A DNA stretch of 64,000 nucleotides. Origin: Opitutia bacterium (lineage in GTDB: Bacteria > Verrucomicrobiota > Verrucomicrobiia > Opitutales > Opitutaceae). Positions 24,633 to 33,493 of this stretch are shown here, in pieces. Both the position numbers and the translations under genes were made by a program. Below the pieces are notes generated by a model that made no database searches, was not told the origin of the DNA, and saw only the letters and a program-made list of their open reading frames with translations. Numbering within the stretch: the first letter of the stretch is position 1; each line of letters starts with the position of its first letter. Location: NCBI GenBank assembly GCA_016190985.1, contig JACPPI010000012.1:36462-100461 (forward strand), written 5' to 3'.

Positions 24633-27077
24633 TGCCGGCACTGCGGCACGCCGCTGGCGGGGGAGGCCGCGCAGGCCGCGGGCTTCTGCTGCGCCGGTTG
24701 CGGCTGCGTTTTCCGGCTCGTGGCGGAGCACGGGCTTGATGGTTACTACAAGATTCGCGACGCCGTCGTGGCGCCCGTCGGCGAGGCCGTGTTCCAGCCG
24801 CGCGACTTTGCCTGGCTCGCCAAGCTGGCGGCCGGGGCCGAGGCGCAACCCGGCACGCCCGCGCTGACGCTCGAGGTGCAGGGCATCTCCTGCGCCGGCT
24901 GTGTGTGGCTGATCGAAAAGGTCTTTCACCAGCAGCCGGGCGCGCTGCACATCGGGACCGATGCGCAGCTCGGCCGCATGAGGCTGCGTTGGACGCGCGG
25001 CGTATTTGACGTCCCGGCCTTTGCCCGGCTGCTCCAGTCCTTCAACTACCTCGTGGGTCCGCCGGGCGAGGAGCCGGCCGTGCCCGAAAGCAAGCGGCTG
25101 GTGCGGCGTGTCGGGCTGGCGGCGGCGTTCTCAATGAACGTCATGCTCTTCACCCTGCCGGCCTACTTCGGCATGGAGGCGGGCTTCGCCTATGCGCGGC
25201 TCTTCGGCACGCTGTCGCTGGTCTTCGCCACTCTCAGCCTGCTGACGGGCGGGTTGTATTTCCTCGGCCGCGCGGTGTCGGCGTTGCGCGCGGGGGCCAT
25301 GCACATCGACCTGCCCATCGCCCTCGGCATCGTCGGCTCCTACCTCGGTTCGCTCTACGGCTGGCTGGCGCACCGGGAGGAGTTTGTTTACTTCGATTTT
25401 GTCGCCGCGTTCATCCTGCTGATGTTGGTCGGGCGCTGGGCGCAGGTGACCGCCGTCGAGCGCAACCGCCGCCAGCTGCTTTCGCCCAAGGACCGGCCCC
25501 AGCCGGTCTGGGTCGAGACTCCGGCCGGTCCGGTTGAGCGCGCGGTGGCCGAGCTGCGGATCGGCGATGTGTTCGCGGTGCGGTCCGGCCAGGTGGTGCC
25601 GGTCGAGGCGCAGTTGGAAACACCGGCTGCCACGGTCGGCACGGCGTGGATCTCGGGCGAAACCGACCCGCGCGAATGCCGCGCCGGGGCCCGGGTGCCG
25701 GCGGGTGCCGTCAATCTCGGCCGGGGCGACATCCGGCTGTGTGCGGTCCGGGGGTGGGAAGGCTCGCTGCTCGCGCAGTTGCTGCGGCCTGTGACCCGCG
25801 ACGCCTACCGCCACCGGTTTCTCGAGCGCGTCATCCGCGGCTATCTGGTCGGCATCCTCGGGATCGCCCTGGCGACCGGGCTCGGCTGGTGGCTGGGCAC
25901 GCATGATGCCGTGCGCACCTGGTCGGTGGTAACGGCCGTGCTGGTCGTCTCCTGCCCCTGTGCGATCGGGCTGGCGTTCCCGCTGGCGGACGAAATGGCC
26001 ACGACGGCGCTGCGCCGCGCCGGCGTGTTCGTGCGCGAGTCCGACCTCTGGCCGCGGCTGGCCCGCATCCGCAAGATCATCTTCGACAAGACCGGCACGC
26101 TGACGCTGGAGACCCCGGTGCTGGCCAACCCCGCCGCCTTGGCGGCGCTGGCGCCGACGGCCCGGGCCGCGCTCGCGGCGCTGGTGCGCGACAGCGCCCA
26201 TCCGGTCAGCCGCAGCCTGCATGAAAACCTGCTGGTGTCGGCCCCACAGGGTGGGGCGAGTCCTTCCGCCTCCGCCGAGGCTATGGCGGACAGGCCGGAC
26301 GGGCCGCGTCACCCTCCGGCTCATCGGGACGATTCGCCCTACCGTGAGATGCACGGCGAACTGCGCGAGGAACCCGGCTTCGGCGTGGTGCTCGAAAACC
26401 CCGACGGCCGCTGGTCCCTCGGCCGGCCCGGCTGGCGCGGCGGGGAAATTTGTAATCCATTGGATTACAAATTGCGGGAGGAACACGATGCGGAGTTCGC
26501 CTGCGACGGCGTGGTGCTGGCGCGGTTCCGCTTCACGGATGCGGTGCGGGCCGATGCGGTGGCGGAGATCGCCGCGCTGCGCGCGCGCGGCCTCGAGGCC
26601 TACATCCTCAGCGGCGACCGCCGGGCCAAGGTGGACCAGATGACCCAGGCGCTGGGCCTGCCCGAGAATCACGGCCTGGCCGAGGCGACGCCGGGCGGCA
26701 AGGCGGCCTGGTTCAAGATAAACGACCGGCGCGACACGCTCATGCTGGGCGACGGCGCCAACGACAGCCTCGCCTTCGACGCCGCGTTTGCCCGCGGCAC
26801 GCCGGTCATCCATCGCGGCGTGCTCGAGGGGAAGGCCGATTTCTACTACCTCGGGCACGGGCTCGCGGGCATCCGCCGGCTGTTCGAGGTCAACGCCGCG
26901 CGCCGCCGCACGCAGGCGTGGCTGCTGGTGTTTTCGGTCGCCTACAACCTCGGGGCCGTCGGCCTCGCGGTCGCGGGCCGCATGAGCCCGCTGCTCGCGG
27001 CGATCCTCATGCCGGTGAGCTCGCTGCTGACGCTCGCCATCGTGGCCGGCGGCATGCGCCGCTGGCTGGCGCGCTAA
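24537..27077 (+). CDS. ccoI: cbb3-associated copper P-type ATPase (CcoI/FixI, CopA2 type)
   Basis: The 846-aa P1B-ATPase exports Cu(I) for cbb3 oxidase assembly. An N-terminal CRHCGTPL and FCCAGCGC Cys-rich region is followed by an HMA domain (GISCAGCVWLIE), eight predicted helices, the transport motif SCPCAIGL, the phosphorylation site DKTGTLT, the HP motif (DSAHPVSR) and GDGANDS. The first about 25 residues (PANNWVNGG...) derive from a duplicated repeat. Two further repeats are translated inside the ATP-binding region: an about 31-residue insert (DNA 26250-26343) and ICNPLDYK (DNA 26447-26473). All core motifs are intact, so the protein may still work. Confidence 0.9.
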   Translation: MSFPANNWVNGGASPTVRVRGLRAAQAAPVHLCRHCGTPLAGEAAQAAGFCCAGCGCVFRLVAEHGLDGYYKIRDAVVAPVGEAVFQPRDFAWLAKLAAGAEAQPGTPALTLEVQGISCAGCVWLIEKVFHQQPGALHIGTDAQLGRMRLRWTRGVFDVPAFARLLQSFNYLVGPPGEEPAVPESKRLVRRVGLAAAFSMNVMLFTLPAYFGMEAGFAYARLFGTLSLVFATLSLLTGGLYFLGRAVSALRAGAMHIDLPIALGIVGSYLGSLYGWLAHREEFVYFDFVAAFILLMLVGRWAQVTAVERNRRQLLSPKDRPQPVWVETPAGPVERAVAELRIGDVFAVRSGQVVPVEAQLETPAATVGTAWISGETDPRECRAGARVPAGAVNLGRGDIRLCAVRGWEGSLLAQLLRPVTRDAYRHRFLERVIRGYLVGILGIALATGLGWWLGTHDAVRTWSVVTAVLVVSCPCAIGLAFPLADEMATTALRRAGVFVRESDLWPRLARIRKIIFDKTGTLTLETPVLANPAALAALAPTARAALAALVRDSAHPVSRSLHENLLVSAPQGGASPSASAEAMADRPDGPRHPPAHRDDSPYREMHGELREEPGFGVVLENPDGRWSLGRPGWRGGEICNPLDYKLREEHDAEFACDGVVLARFRFTDAVRADAVAEIAALRARGLEAYILSGDRRAKVDQMTQALGLPENHGLAEATPGGKAAWFKINDRRDTLMLGDGANDSLAFDAAFARGTPVIHRGVLEGKADFYYLGHGLAGIRRLFEVNAARRRTQAWLLVFSVAYNLGAVGLAVAGRMSPLLAAILMPVSSLLTLAIVAGGMRRWLAR
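26250..26343. repeat. 94-bp inverted-repeat element translated within ccoI
   Basis: Imperfect terminal inverted repeats, GGTGGGGCGAGTC (26250-26262) and GATTCGCCCTACC (26331-26343), enclose a GC-rich centre with GCCGAGGCTATGGCGGACAGG. It adds a Ser/Ala/Pro/Asp-rich loop after the HP-motif region of the N-domain. A partial relative of the centre (GCCGAGCCTATGGCTGACAG) lies near 55127. Confidence 0.7.
26447..26473. repeat. dispersed palindrome, copy c (TGTAA-N9-TTACA), in ccoI
   Basis: A perfect 27-bp palindrome with 13-bp arms (AATTTGTAATCCA and complement) around a central T. It is translated as ICNPLDYK within the ATPase and is the longest perfect copy in the window. Confidence 0.9.
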
Positions 27078-27080
27078 AGG

Positions 27081-27096
27081 GCACATATCTGGTCAG
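27081..27096. promoter_or_regulatory. inverted repeat upstream of the restriction-modification pair
   Basis: ATATCTG-GT-CAGATAT, perfect 7-bp arms, lies 49 bp before the GTG of the first gene and 3 bp after the ccoI stop. It is low in GC, like the restriction-modification genes. It could be an operator for self-regulation or part of the acquired segment's edge; no separate control-protein gene is present. Confidence 0.4.
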
Positions 27097-27144
27097 ATAT
27101 TCGTCTGTCCTTGATTTGGACTTGCGGGCCGCAATGCTCCTGCC

Positions 27145-28035
27145 GTGCCCAAATCCGCAAAAGACAAGATGGAATCTTTCGCCGACTTCAGGGCGGAGGC
27201 GAGGAATTGGATTACGCTGGCCACCGGCGAATATTATCCAGACATCCTCAAAGACGCTTGTGAACTCTACAAGCCGGTCCTCGTGCTATTCGGCCAGCTA
27301 TTAAAATCCTCGGAGTCCTCGACCCGTCTGTTTCTGCAAATATCCGAGCAGTCCGACGGCTGGATGCGGGTGCAACTCGCGCGCGTCTTCCGCAAATACG
27401 TCAGCCCCGAGACTCCGGTGGAGATGCTCAAGCAGAAAGCCAAGGCCGCCAGCTTTTGCGAACAGTTCGGCAAGGGGTTCCGCCCTGTGCCCAAGGTGCA
27501 GGCTGCTTTCCTTTCACGGCCCATTCCAGACGAGGCGCTTTGCGCGGTGTTGTGGGAATACAAGGACCGGGGCAAAAAAGGATATGACCTGACCGAGCGC
27601 TTTTTCGTCCTGTTTCGATCCACTTTTCCCGGCCTGAAGATCAGCGGCCCGGAGCGGGCGGGAAAGGACATCTTGCTCGGCAAGATATTTGCCGGTTACC
27701 CCAAGCCAGACCGCCCGGTCGATTTCGTTATTTTTGACCGGAGCGGGAAAGATATCTTGGCCATAGGTCTCGCCCGTTACGACTCGGACCGGGGTGGCGC
27801 GCAGGAGGACGACCGCACTGGCGGCTATCAGAACTGCGCCGACGAAATCCTCGGTTACGCGAAGAAACACGGGTTGCGCACGAAGGTCATCTTCATCAAC
27901 GACGGCCCGGGCCTCTTGCTCGGATCAATGTGGGCCGATTATACCCGGTTGGAGCGCAGCCGGCCCGGGAAAATTCTGGTCGCCACCCTTCGCATGGTGC
28001 CCGAGCGCATTACCGAGAAGTGGCTGCAATCGTAA
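27145..28035 (+). CDS. candidate type II restriction endonuclease
   Basis: The 296-aa soluble protein (GTG start 27145) ends 6 bp before a DNA methyltransferase, the usual layout of a restriction-modification pair. The C-terminal half has a likely nuclease core: PVDFVIFD, then IAIGLARYDSDRGGAQEDDRTGG, then KVIFINDGPG and a SMWADY segment. This resembles a PD-(D/E)xK-like fold, but I cannot assign the catalytic Lys with certainty. GC content is visibly lower than in the flanking genes, which suggests transfer. Specificity is unknown. Confidence 0.65.
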   Translation: MPKSAKDKMESFADFRAEARNWITLATGEYYPDILKDACELYKPVLVLFGQLLKSSESSTRLFLQISEQSDGWMRVQLARVFRKYVSPETPVEMLKQKAKAASFCEQFGKGFRPVPKVQAAFLSRPIPDEALCAVLWEYKDRGKKGYDLTERFFVLFRSTFPGLKISGPERAGKDILLGKIFAGYPKPDRPVDFVIFDRSGKDILAIGLARYDSDRGGAQEDDRTGGYQNCADEILGYAKKHGLRTKVIFINDGPGLLLGSMWADYTRLERSRPGKILVATLRMVPERITEKWLQS

Positions 28036-28041
28036 CATCAC

Positions 28042-29520
28042 ATGGCCACCGGCATCTCCAAGACCAAATGGCAGGGCGCGCCACCCGTTGCGGCGGCGAA
28101 TGACGGCAGCGCCGGCCAGACTGACGTGCGGCTGGAATACGCCGGGAAAAAAACAAAGAGGGAGATCCTTCACACCCCGCCGGCCGCCTGCCGGCAACTC
28201 TGGTCCGCGCCGGGACATTCGCCCACGCCGAACCGACTTTATCATGGGGATAATCTCGCTGTGCTCGCGGCGCTCACGCGAGACCCATCGGTTTGCGGCC
28301 AGGTGAGACTCGTATACATCGATCCTCCGTATGCGACCAAGAGCGTCTTCCAGTCTCGGAATCAGGCGGACGCTTACACCGATTTGCTCGAAGGGGCACA
28401 CTATCTGGAGTTTCTCCGCGAGCGCCTGATCCTTCTGCGCGAGCTGCTCGCTGCCGACGGTTCGATCTATGTTCACCTTGACGACAATATGGCTTTTCTG
28501 GCCAAGGCGGTGATGGACGAGGTCTTTGGTTCCGGGAATTTCCGCAACTGGATCACACGGAAAAAATGCAATCCCAAGAACTACACCCGAAAGACCTACG
28601 GAAACGTGTCCGACTACATCCTGTTTTATACCAAAGGTGAGGATTATGTCTGGCTCCGCCCGGTTGATCCGTGGACAGACGAGCGCGCCAAGGAATATCA
28701 GTATATCGAAAATGGCACCGGCCGACGCTATATGAAGGTTCCGGTGCATGCGCCGGGGGTGCGCAATGGCGAGACCGGCCAGCTCTGGCGGGGCAAACCT
28801 CCGCCACCGGGCAAGCACTGGCAGTATCCGCCGCGCACGCTCGACGAGATGGATGCGCGCGGCGAAATCTATTGGTCGCCCACCGGCAACCCCCGCCGCA
28901 AGATCTACCTCGACCAGAGCGCCGGGATTCCCGTGCAGGACATCTGGCTGGATTACCGGGACGCCCACAACCAGAACATCGCGGTCTCTGGGTATCCGAC
29001 AGAAAAAAACGCGGCGATGCTGGAGCGGATCATCAGCGCATCCTCAAATGCGGGCGACCTCGTGCTCGATTGTTTTTCCGGCTCTGGCACCACTCTCGGA
29101 GCAGCCTCCCGCCTTGGGCGGCGCTGGATCGGCGTGGACAACAGCGTCGAGGCCATTCGGGCCACACTTCGCCGTTTTGGACAAGGGTTGGAGGCGATGG
29201 GCGACTTTGTGGATCGACCGGACTCTTCACCGCACGAAGCGGAGCGCGACGCCACTTTGCCATTGTTTGCAGCCGATGCTCCAGAACCAAAGGCGCGGGC
29301 AAAACCAAGCGAACATCGATCGATTATGGATTTCAGACTCCTGGCCGAGGAACCTTACCGAGGTGGTCTGGATGAGGTGCTTGGGCAATGGGCAGGTTGG
29401 ATTGGCGAGTCCGTCGATGAGCTGCATGTCGGCGAAGCGGCTGCACCTTACAAGTCGAAGGCCCCCAAGCGACGTCGGAACAGAGTCTCGGCGTCAGGCA
29501 AACCCAAGCGTGCGGCCTGA
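28042..29520 (+). CDS. site-specific DNA adenine methyltransferase, beta class
   Basis: This 492-aa enzyme has motif IV DPPY (VYIDPPYATK, about residue 95) before motif I (DCFSGSGTT, about 338), the circular permutation of beta-class amino-methyltransferases. A long target-recognition region lies between them. DPPY points to N6-adenine. The C-terminus is Lys/Arg-rich. It is too short for a type III Mod subunit and has no helicase partner, so type II with the preceding gene is preferred. Base composition is less GC-rich than neighbours. Confidence 0.85.
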   Translation: MATGISKTKWQGAPPVAAANDGSAGQTDVRLEYAGKKTKREILHTPPAACRQLWSAPGHSPTPNRLYHGDNLAVLAALTRDPSVCGQVRLVYIDPPYATKSVFQSRNQADAYTDLLEGAHYLEFLRERLILLRELLAADGSIYVHLDDNMAFLAKAVMDEVFGSGNFRNWITRKKCNPKNYTRKTYGNVSDYILFYTKGEDYVWLRPVDPWTDERAKEYQYIENGTGRRYMKVPVHAPGVRNGETGQLWRGKPPPPGKHWQYPPRTLDEMDARGEIYWSPTGNPRRKIYLDQSAGIPVQDIWLDYRDAHNQNIAVSGYPTEKNAAMLERIISASSNAGDLVLDCFSGSGTTLGAASRLGRRWIGVDNSVEAIRATLRRFGQGLEAMGDFVDRPDSSPHEAERDATLPLFAADAPEPKARAKPSEHRSIMDFRLLAEEPYRGGLDEVLGQWAGWIGESVDELHVGEAAAPYKSKAPKRRRNRVSASGKPKRAA

Positions 29521-29542
29521 GCACGGTGCGTTTCAGTATTGT

Positions 29543-31354
29543 TTAACGCGGTTCGAACAGGGGCAGGATCTGCATGCCGGGCACGGTCACGAGGCCCTTG
29601 TCGGTGATGCGGATCTCGGGGATGACGGAGAGCGGGATGAGATTGAAACCCATGTAGGGCAGCGTGCAGCCGGCGGCGGACCATTCGGTCTTGAGCGCGG
29701 TGGATTCCTTGGCGACCACCGTGGCGCGTTTGTCGGACAGCAGGCCGGCGATGGGCAGCGCGACCTTGGCCACGACCTGGCCGCCGCGGATGACGCAGAC
29801 GCCGCCGCGCATGGCCTTGATGGTCTTCAAGGCGAGCTGCAGGTCGGCCTCGTTGGTGCCGGCGAGGATGATGTTGTGCGCGTCGTGGCCGACGGAGCTG
29901 CCGACCGCGCCTTCCTTGAGATTGAAGTCCTTGAGCAGGCCGTGCGCGACCTTCCCCGATTTGCCGTGGCGCTCGACGACGGTGACGAAACACAGGCCGT
30001 GCTTGGCGAAGAGATCGGGCCACGTGGTGCCCGGCGCGGCTTCCAGGGCGACCTTGTCGTGGAAGAGGATGATGCCGGGCAGCGCGGTGCGGATGCAGTT
30101 GGCGGTGACAGGGCCGGGGGGCAGGTCGGGCGTGAGCGTGAGCTTGGGCGAGAGCTTCACGGTTTCGTAGGCAGCCTTGGGGTAGCGGTAGCGCTTGGAA
30201 AGCGCGCGGTCCAGGATCGGCGTGATCTTGCGATTCTCCACGACGAGTTCGCCGCCATACCAGGTGTTCTGCGGGACAAGGTCGTCGTTGAGCAGCACCA
30301 GGTCGGCGCGGCGGGCCGGGGCGAGGCCGCCGATGTCGCCGTCCTTGGCGTAGCGGGTGGCCGGGTGCAGCGAACCCATGCTCCAGGCGGTGGTGGTGCT
30401 CATGCCGTGCTTCACGGCCTCGCGCACGACCCAGTCCAGACCGAACATGAAGAGGTCGTCGGCGTCGCGGTCGTCGGTGCAGACGCAGACGCGCTTGGGG
30501 TTGGCCCCGAGCTCGGTGACGGCCTTGATGGCAAGCGGCAAGGAGTGCCACGGCGTGGTCGGCGGGCCGCCGCGGAGGAAGACCCATACGCCGTTCTCGA
30601 GAAAGTCGTTGGCAATCTCGCGGTCGATGGCCTCGTGGGTGTCGTTGATGCCGCTGGCGGCGCCAGCGGCGACGAACTCGCGGCCATAGATGTGCCCGCA
30701 GACGGGGCGGCCGCGCTTGATGGCCTCGCCGAGGACGGCGTGGCTGCGCTTGTCGCCCATGGCCACCTGCACGAAGTCCATCTTCTCGCCGAGGGCGACG
30801 GCCTCGGGCCACCGGTCGAAAAGCCGGCCGATCTTCGCGGGCGTGAGGTCGCCGCCGGCGGTCTCAAAGCGCGGGGAGGTGGCCGGCACGGTGCTGGGCA
30901 CGGTGAGGAAGATGTTGAGCGGGGCCTGCCGGGCGTCGCGCAGCATCCACTCGATGCCGGCGGCATCGCAGACGTTGCCGATCTCGTGGCTGTCGCAGAA
31001 GATGGTGGTGGTGCCGTTGAGCAGCGCGCCCTCGGCGTAGGCGCACGCCGTCATCATCGAGCTTTCGATGTGGATGTGCGGGTCCACGAGGCCGGGGGCG
31101 AGGAGGCCGCCGCGCGCGTCGTAGATCCTGGTTTTGGATTTCGGCCCGGGTTGGAATGTGCCGGCGGGTTTCACCGCGGCAATGCGGCCGGACTTGATCC
31201 AGACTTCGCGGCCGGGGTGGATGCGTTCGGTGTAGGTGGAGAGCAGCCGGGCGCCGGTGATGACGAGGTCGGGAGCCTCGCGGCCCATGGCCACGGCGGC
31301 CAGCGAACGGGTGACGGTGTGGAGCGGCGGGACGGAGAAGCGGGTGAGGGGCAT
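29543..31354 (-). CDS. ade: adenine deaminase
   Basis: The 603-aa amidohydrolase converts adenine to hypoxanthine and ammonia for purine salvage. Metal ligands are in [13 protein letters not shown], with [15 protein letters not shown] and DDRDADDL following. The C-terminal part has the family stretch [18 protein letters not shown] and ends [20 protein letters not shown]. Length fits family members of about 550-600 aa, with a slightly longer N-terminus. It is divergent from the gene at 31468 and convergent with the methyltransferase. Confidence 0.93.
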   Translation of the reverse strand: MPLTRFSVPPLHTVTRSLAAVAMGREAPDLVITGARLLSTYTERIHPGREVWIKSGRIAAVKPAGTFQPGPKSKTRIYDARGGLLAPGLVDPHIHIESSMMTACAYAEGALLNGTTTIFCDSHEIGNVCDAAGIEWMLRDARQAPLNIFLTVPSTVPATSPRFETAGGDLTPAKIGRLFDRWPEAVALGEKMDFVQVAMGDKRSHAVLGEAIKRGRPVCGHIYGREFVAAGAASGINDTHEAIDREIANDFLENGVWVFLRGGPPTTPWHSLPLAIKAVTELGANPKRVCVCTDDRDADDLFMFGLDWVVREAVKHGMSTTTAWSMGSLHPATRYAKDGDIGGLAPARRADLVLLNDDLVPQNTWYGGELVVENRKITPILDRALSKRYRYPKAAYETVKLSPKLTLTPDLPPGPVTANCIRTALPGIILFHDKVALEAAPGTTWPDLFAKHGLCFVTVVERHGKSGKVAHGLLKDFNLKEGAVGSSVGHDAHNIILAGTNEADLQLALKTIKAMRGGVCVIRGGQVVAKVALPIAGLLSDKRATVVAKESTALKTEWSAAGCTLPYMGFNLIPLSVIPEIRITDKGLVTVPGMQILPLFEPR

Positions 31355-31467
31355 GGAATGGGAATTGCAGGGGGAATGCCACCAGCAGAGGCATTTTCCA
31401 ACAGTATTTCTCGGTTAATTGCCTTTATTCGGCGGCCAACGTCGGCTAGCAAAGTCGCCGAGCCCCC

Positions 31468-32154
31468 ATGCAATCCGGACGCCTGCGCTTCATCCTCATC
31501 ATCGCCCTGCTGGCGTCCAACCTCCTGGTCGGCGTGGCCAGCCTGTGGTTCCTCCGCGCGATGGAGCAGCGCTACACGGCGCTGTTCGAGCGCAGCGTGC
31601 CGCTGCTCAACAACCTTCGCGCCCTGACCCGCGAACTGAGCACCGTGCAGCGCCTGGTGCGGCGTGTTTCCGATCCGCATAACGAGCCCGCCTGGGCGTC
31701 GTTGATCCCGCAGATGGTCGCGACCAGCGACGCCGCCAAGGCCCACGCCGTCGAGATCAGCGCCATGGAGGCGCTGAAGGGAATCCCCCGCGGCCAGGCG
31801 CTGGCGGTGCTGGGCAAGGAATACGACGCCCGGGTGGACCAGTTCCTCGAACTGGCGCGGGCCGGCAAACTCGCCGAATCCAACCAATACAACATCGCGA
31901 CCCTGCGGCCGTATTTCGACGAATACATGGACGCTTTGGACGAGGTGGCCAACCAGGTGGAGCGCGACGGCAGCGACCTGCGCGAGCGCTACACCCAGGA
32001 CACGCGGCGTTTCAGCGCTGTGCTGCTGGCCTTTGCCGGCTGGCCCCTGCTCCTGGGGGCGCTCCTGCTCGTCGGCACCGTGCTGCTGGTGGCCGGGCTG
32101 CTGCTCTACGTGTTTTTCCCCCGTTTCTTCGCGCCCCAACGGCCGGCCGGTTAA
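31468..32154 (+). CDS. membrane sensor-like protein with four-helix-bundle ectodomain, no output domain
   Basis: This 228-aa protein has a first membrane helix (about 7-30), a helical periplasmic region (about 32-188) resembling the 4HB_MCP ligand-binding bundle (LLNNLRALTRELSTVQRLVRR), and a second hydrophobic segment (about 190-218). It then ends after a short cytoplasmic tail (FAPQRPAG). Chemoreceptors or kinases would continue with a HAMP and signalling domain, which is absent. It may act as a membrane partner or be a truncated receptor. The stop overlaps the convergent pepP stop by 4 bp. Confidence 0.6.
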   Translation: MQSGRLRFILIIALLASNLLVGVASLWFLRAMEQRYTALFERSVPLLNNLRALTRELSTVQRLVRRVSDPHNEPAWASLIPQMVATSDAAKAHAVEISAMEALKGIPRGQALAVLGKEYDARVDQFLELARAGKLAESNQYNIATLRPYFDEYMDALDEVANQVERDGSDLRERYTQDTRRFSAVLLAFAGWPLLLGALLLVGTVLLVAGLLLYVFFPRFFAPQRPAG

Positions 32155-33425
32155 AGCCCCAGCGGGATCGCGGCGGTCAGGTTCTCGGGTTCGCCCTCGG
32201 TGATCACGAGGTTGTCCTCCAGCCGCACACCGCCGAGGCCGAGGTGCCGGCCGGCGACATCCCAGTTCACGCAGTCGCGGTATTGGGCGCGGCGCTTCGG
32301 GTCGTTGAGCAACGCGGGGATGAAATACAGGCCGGGCTCGACGGTGACGACATAGCCCGGTCGCAGGATCAGGTCCATGCGCAGGCTGCGGAGGCTCGGG
32401 CGGGGATCCTTGGTGCGGCCGGGTTCGACGCCGCCCGCGTCGCGCACACCGAGCCCGACCATGTGGCCGAGGCCGTGGGGGAAAAACAGCGTGTGCGCGT
32501 CCTGCTCGACGAGCGACTCGGCCTTGCCCTTCATCACGCCGAGGGAGACGAGGCCGGCCATGAGGTCGACGGCAGCGGCGAGATGGATGTCCTTCCACTC
32601 GGCGCCGGGACGGCAGCGGGCACAGGCGCGCCGGAAGGCATTTTGCACCACCGCATAAAGATCCCGCTGAAAGGCGCCCGGCTTGCCCGCCACGTAGGTG
32701 CGGGTGACGTCGGTCACATAGCGGTCGGTCTGTCCGCCGGCATCGATGAGAATGAAGTCGCCTTCCTTGGCGACGCGCCGCGTCGAGGGCGAGCCGTGAA
32801 ACACCGCGCTCTGCGCGCCGACGCCGACGATGGAGTGGTAGCCGGTCTCGTCGGCGCCGCCGCGGAAGAAGCCCGCCTCCAGCTCGATCTGCATGCGGCG
32901 CTCGCTGACGCCGGGGCGGAGAAAGGGTTGCACGGCGGCGTAACCCTCGGCCGTGGCCTGCGCCCCGCGGCGCAGGATGGCGAGTTCGCCCGGCTCCTTC
33001 GGCCGGCGCGCGTGCTTCAAGGCCTCGCGCACCTCGGCCGTGCGCGCGGCATCGGCGGCGACACCCGGCAGCGGCGCGCCGAGCATGGCGATGCGGCGGC
33101 CGCGCCGCGCGGCGAGCCAGCCGTCGAATTTGCCCAGCACTTCGCCGGGCAATTGCTCGGCGCCGTCCCACACGCGCTGCTCCTCCGTGACCGCGGGGAC
33201 AAAGGAGGTCCATTTCTTTTCCTTGGCGTCGTAGACGACGATGCCGCCGATGGCCTCGGCGTGGCCGGTGAGGTAGAAATATTCCTGGTGGGCGATGAAG
33301 GCGAGGTGCTGTTCGCTCAGCTCCGGCCGGGGGATGGGTGAGCCGGCGCCGACGAGGAGGACTTCGTCGGTCAGGCCGAGTTGCGGGGCGAGGCGGGCGC
33401 GGCGGGCGGCGTAATCGATGTTCAT
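32151..33425 (-). CDS. pepP: Xaa-Pro aminopeptidase (M24B)
   Basis: This 424-aa two-metal peptidase removes an N-terminal residue preceding proline. An N-terminal creatinase-like domain (AHQEYFYLTG) is followed by the pita-bread catalytic domain with ligands in ILIDAGGQTDRYVTDVTRT (Asp, Asp), FPHGLGHMVGL (His), VEPGLYF (Glu) and VRLEDNLVI (Glu). An intrinsic terminator of the preceding TPR gene ends only 7 bp before the ATG. Confidence 0.9.
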   Translation of the reverse strand: MNIDYAARRARLAPQLGLTDEVLLVGAGSPIPRPELSEQHLAFIAHQEYFYLTGHAEAIGGIVVYDAKEKKWTSFVPAVTEEQRVWDGAEQLPGEVLGKFDGWLAARRGRRIAMLGAPLPGVAADAARTAEVREALKHARRPKEPGELAILRRGAQATAEGYAAVQPFLRPGVSERRMQIELEAGFFRGGADETGYHSIVGVGAQSAVFHGSPSTRRVAKEGDFILIDAGGQTDRYVTDVTRTYVAGKPGAFQRDLYAVVQNAFRRACARCRPGAEWKDIHLAAAVDLMAGLVSLGVMKGKAESLVEQDAHTLFFPHGLGHMVGLGVRDAGGVEPGRTKDPRPSLRSLRMDLILRPGYVVTVEPGLYFIPALLNDPKRRAQYRDCVNWDVAGRHLGLGGVRLEDNLVITEGEPENLTAAIPLGL

Positions 33426-33431
33426 GGGGAT

Positions 33432-33460
33432 GAAAAAGCCGGCCAGAGCGTCTGGCCGGC
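33432..33460 (-). terminator. intrinsic terminator of the TPR gene
   Basis: On the minus strand GCCGGCCAGA-CGC-TCTGGCCGGC forms a perfect 10-bp stem followed by TTTTTC. It lies 33 bp after the TPR-gene stop and directly in front of the pepP start codon, so pepP needs a promoter within this short interval, read-through or regulated antitermination. Confidence 0.85.
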
Positions 33461-33493
33461 GGGGAAGTGTGACAAGACTTTCGTGCGGGATCG

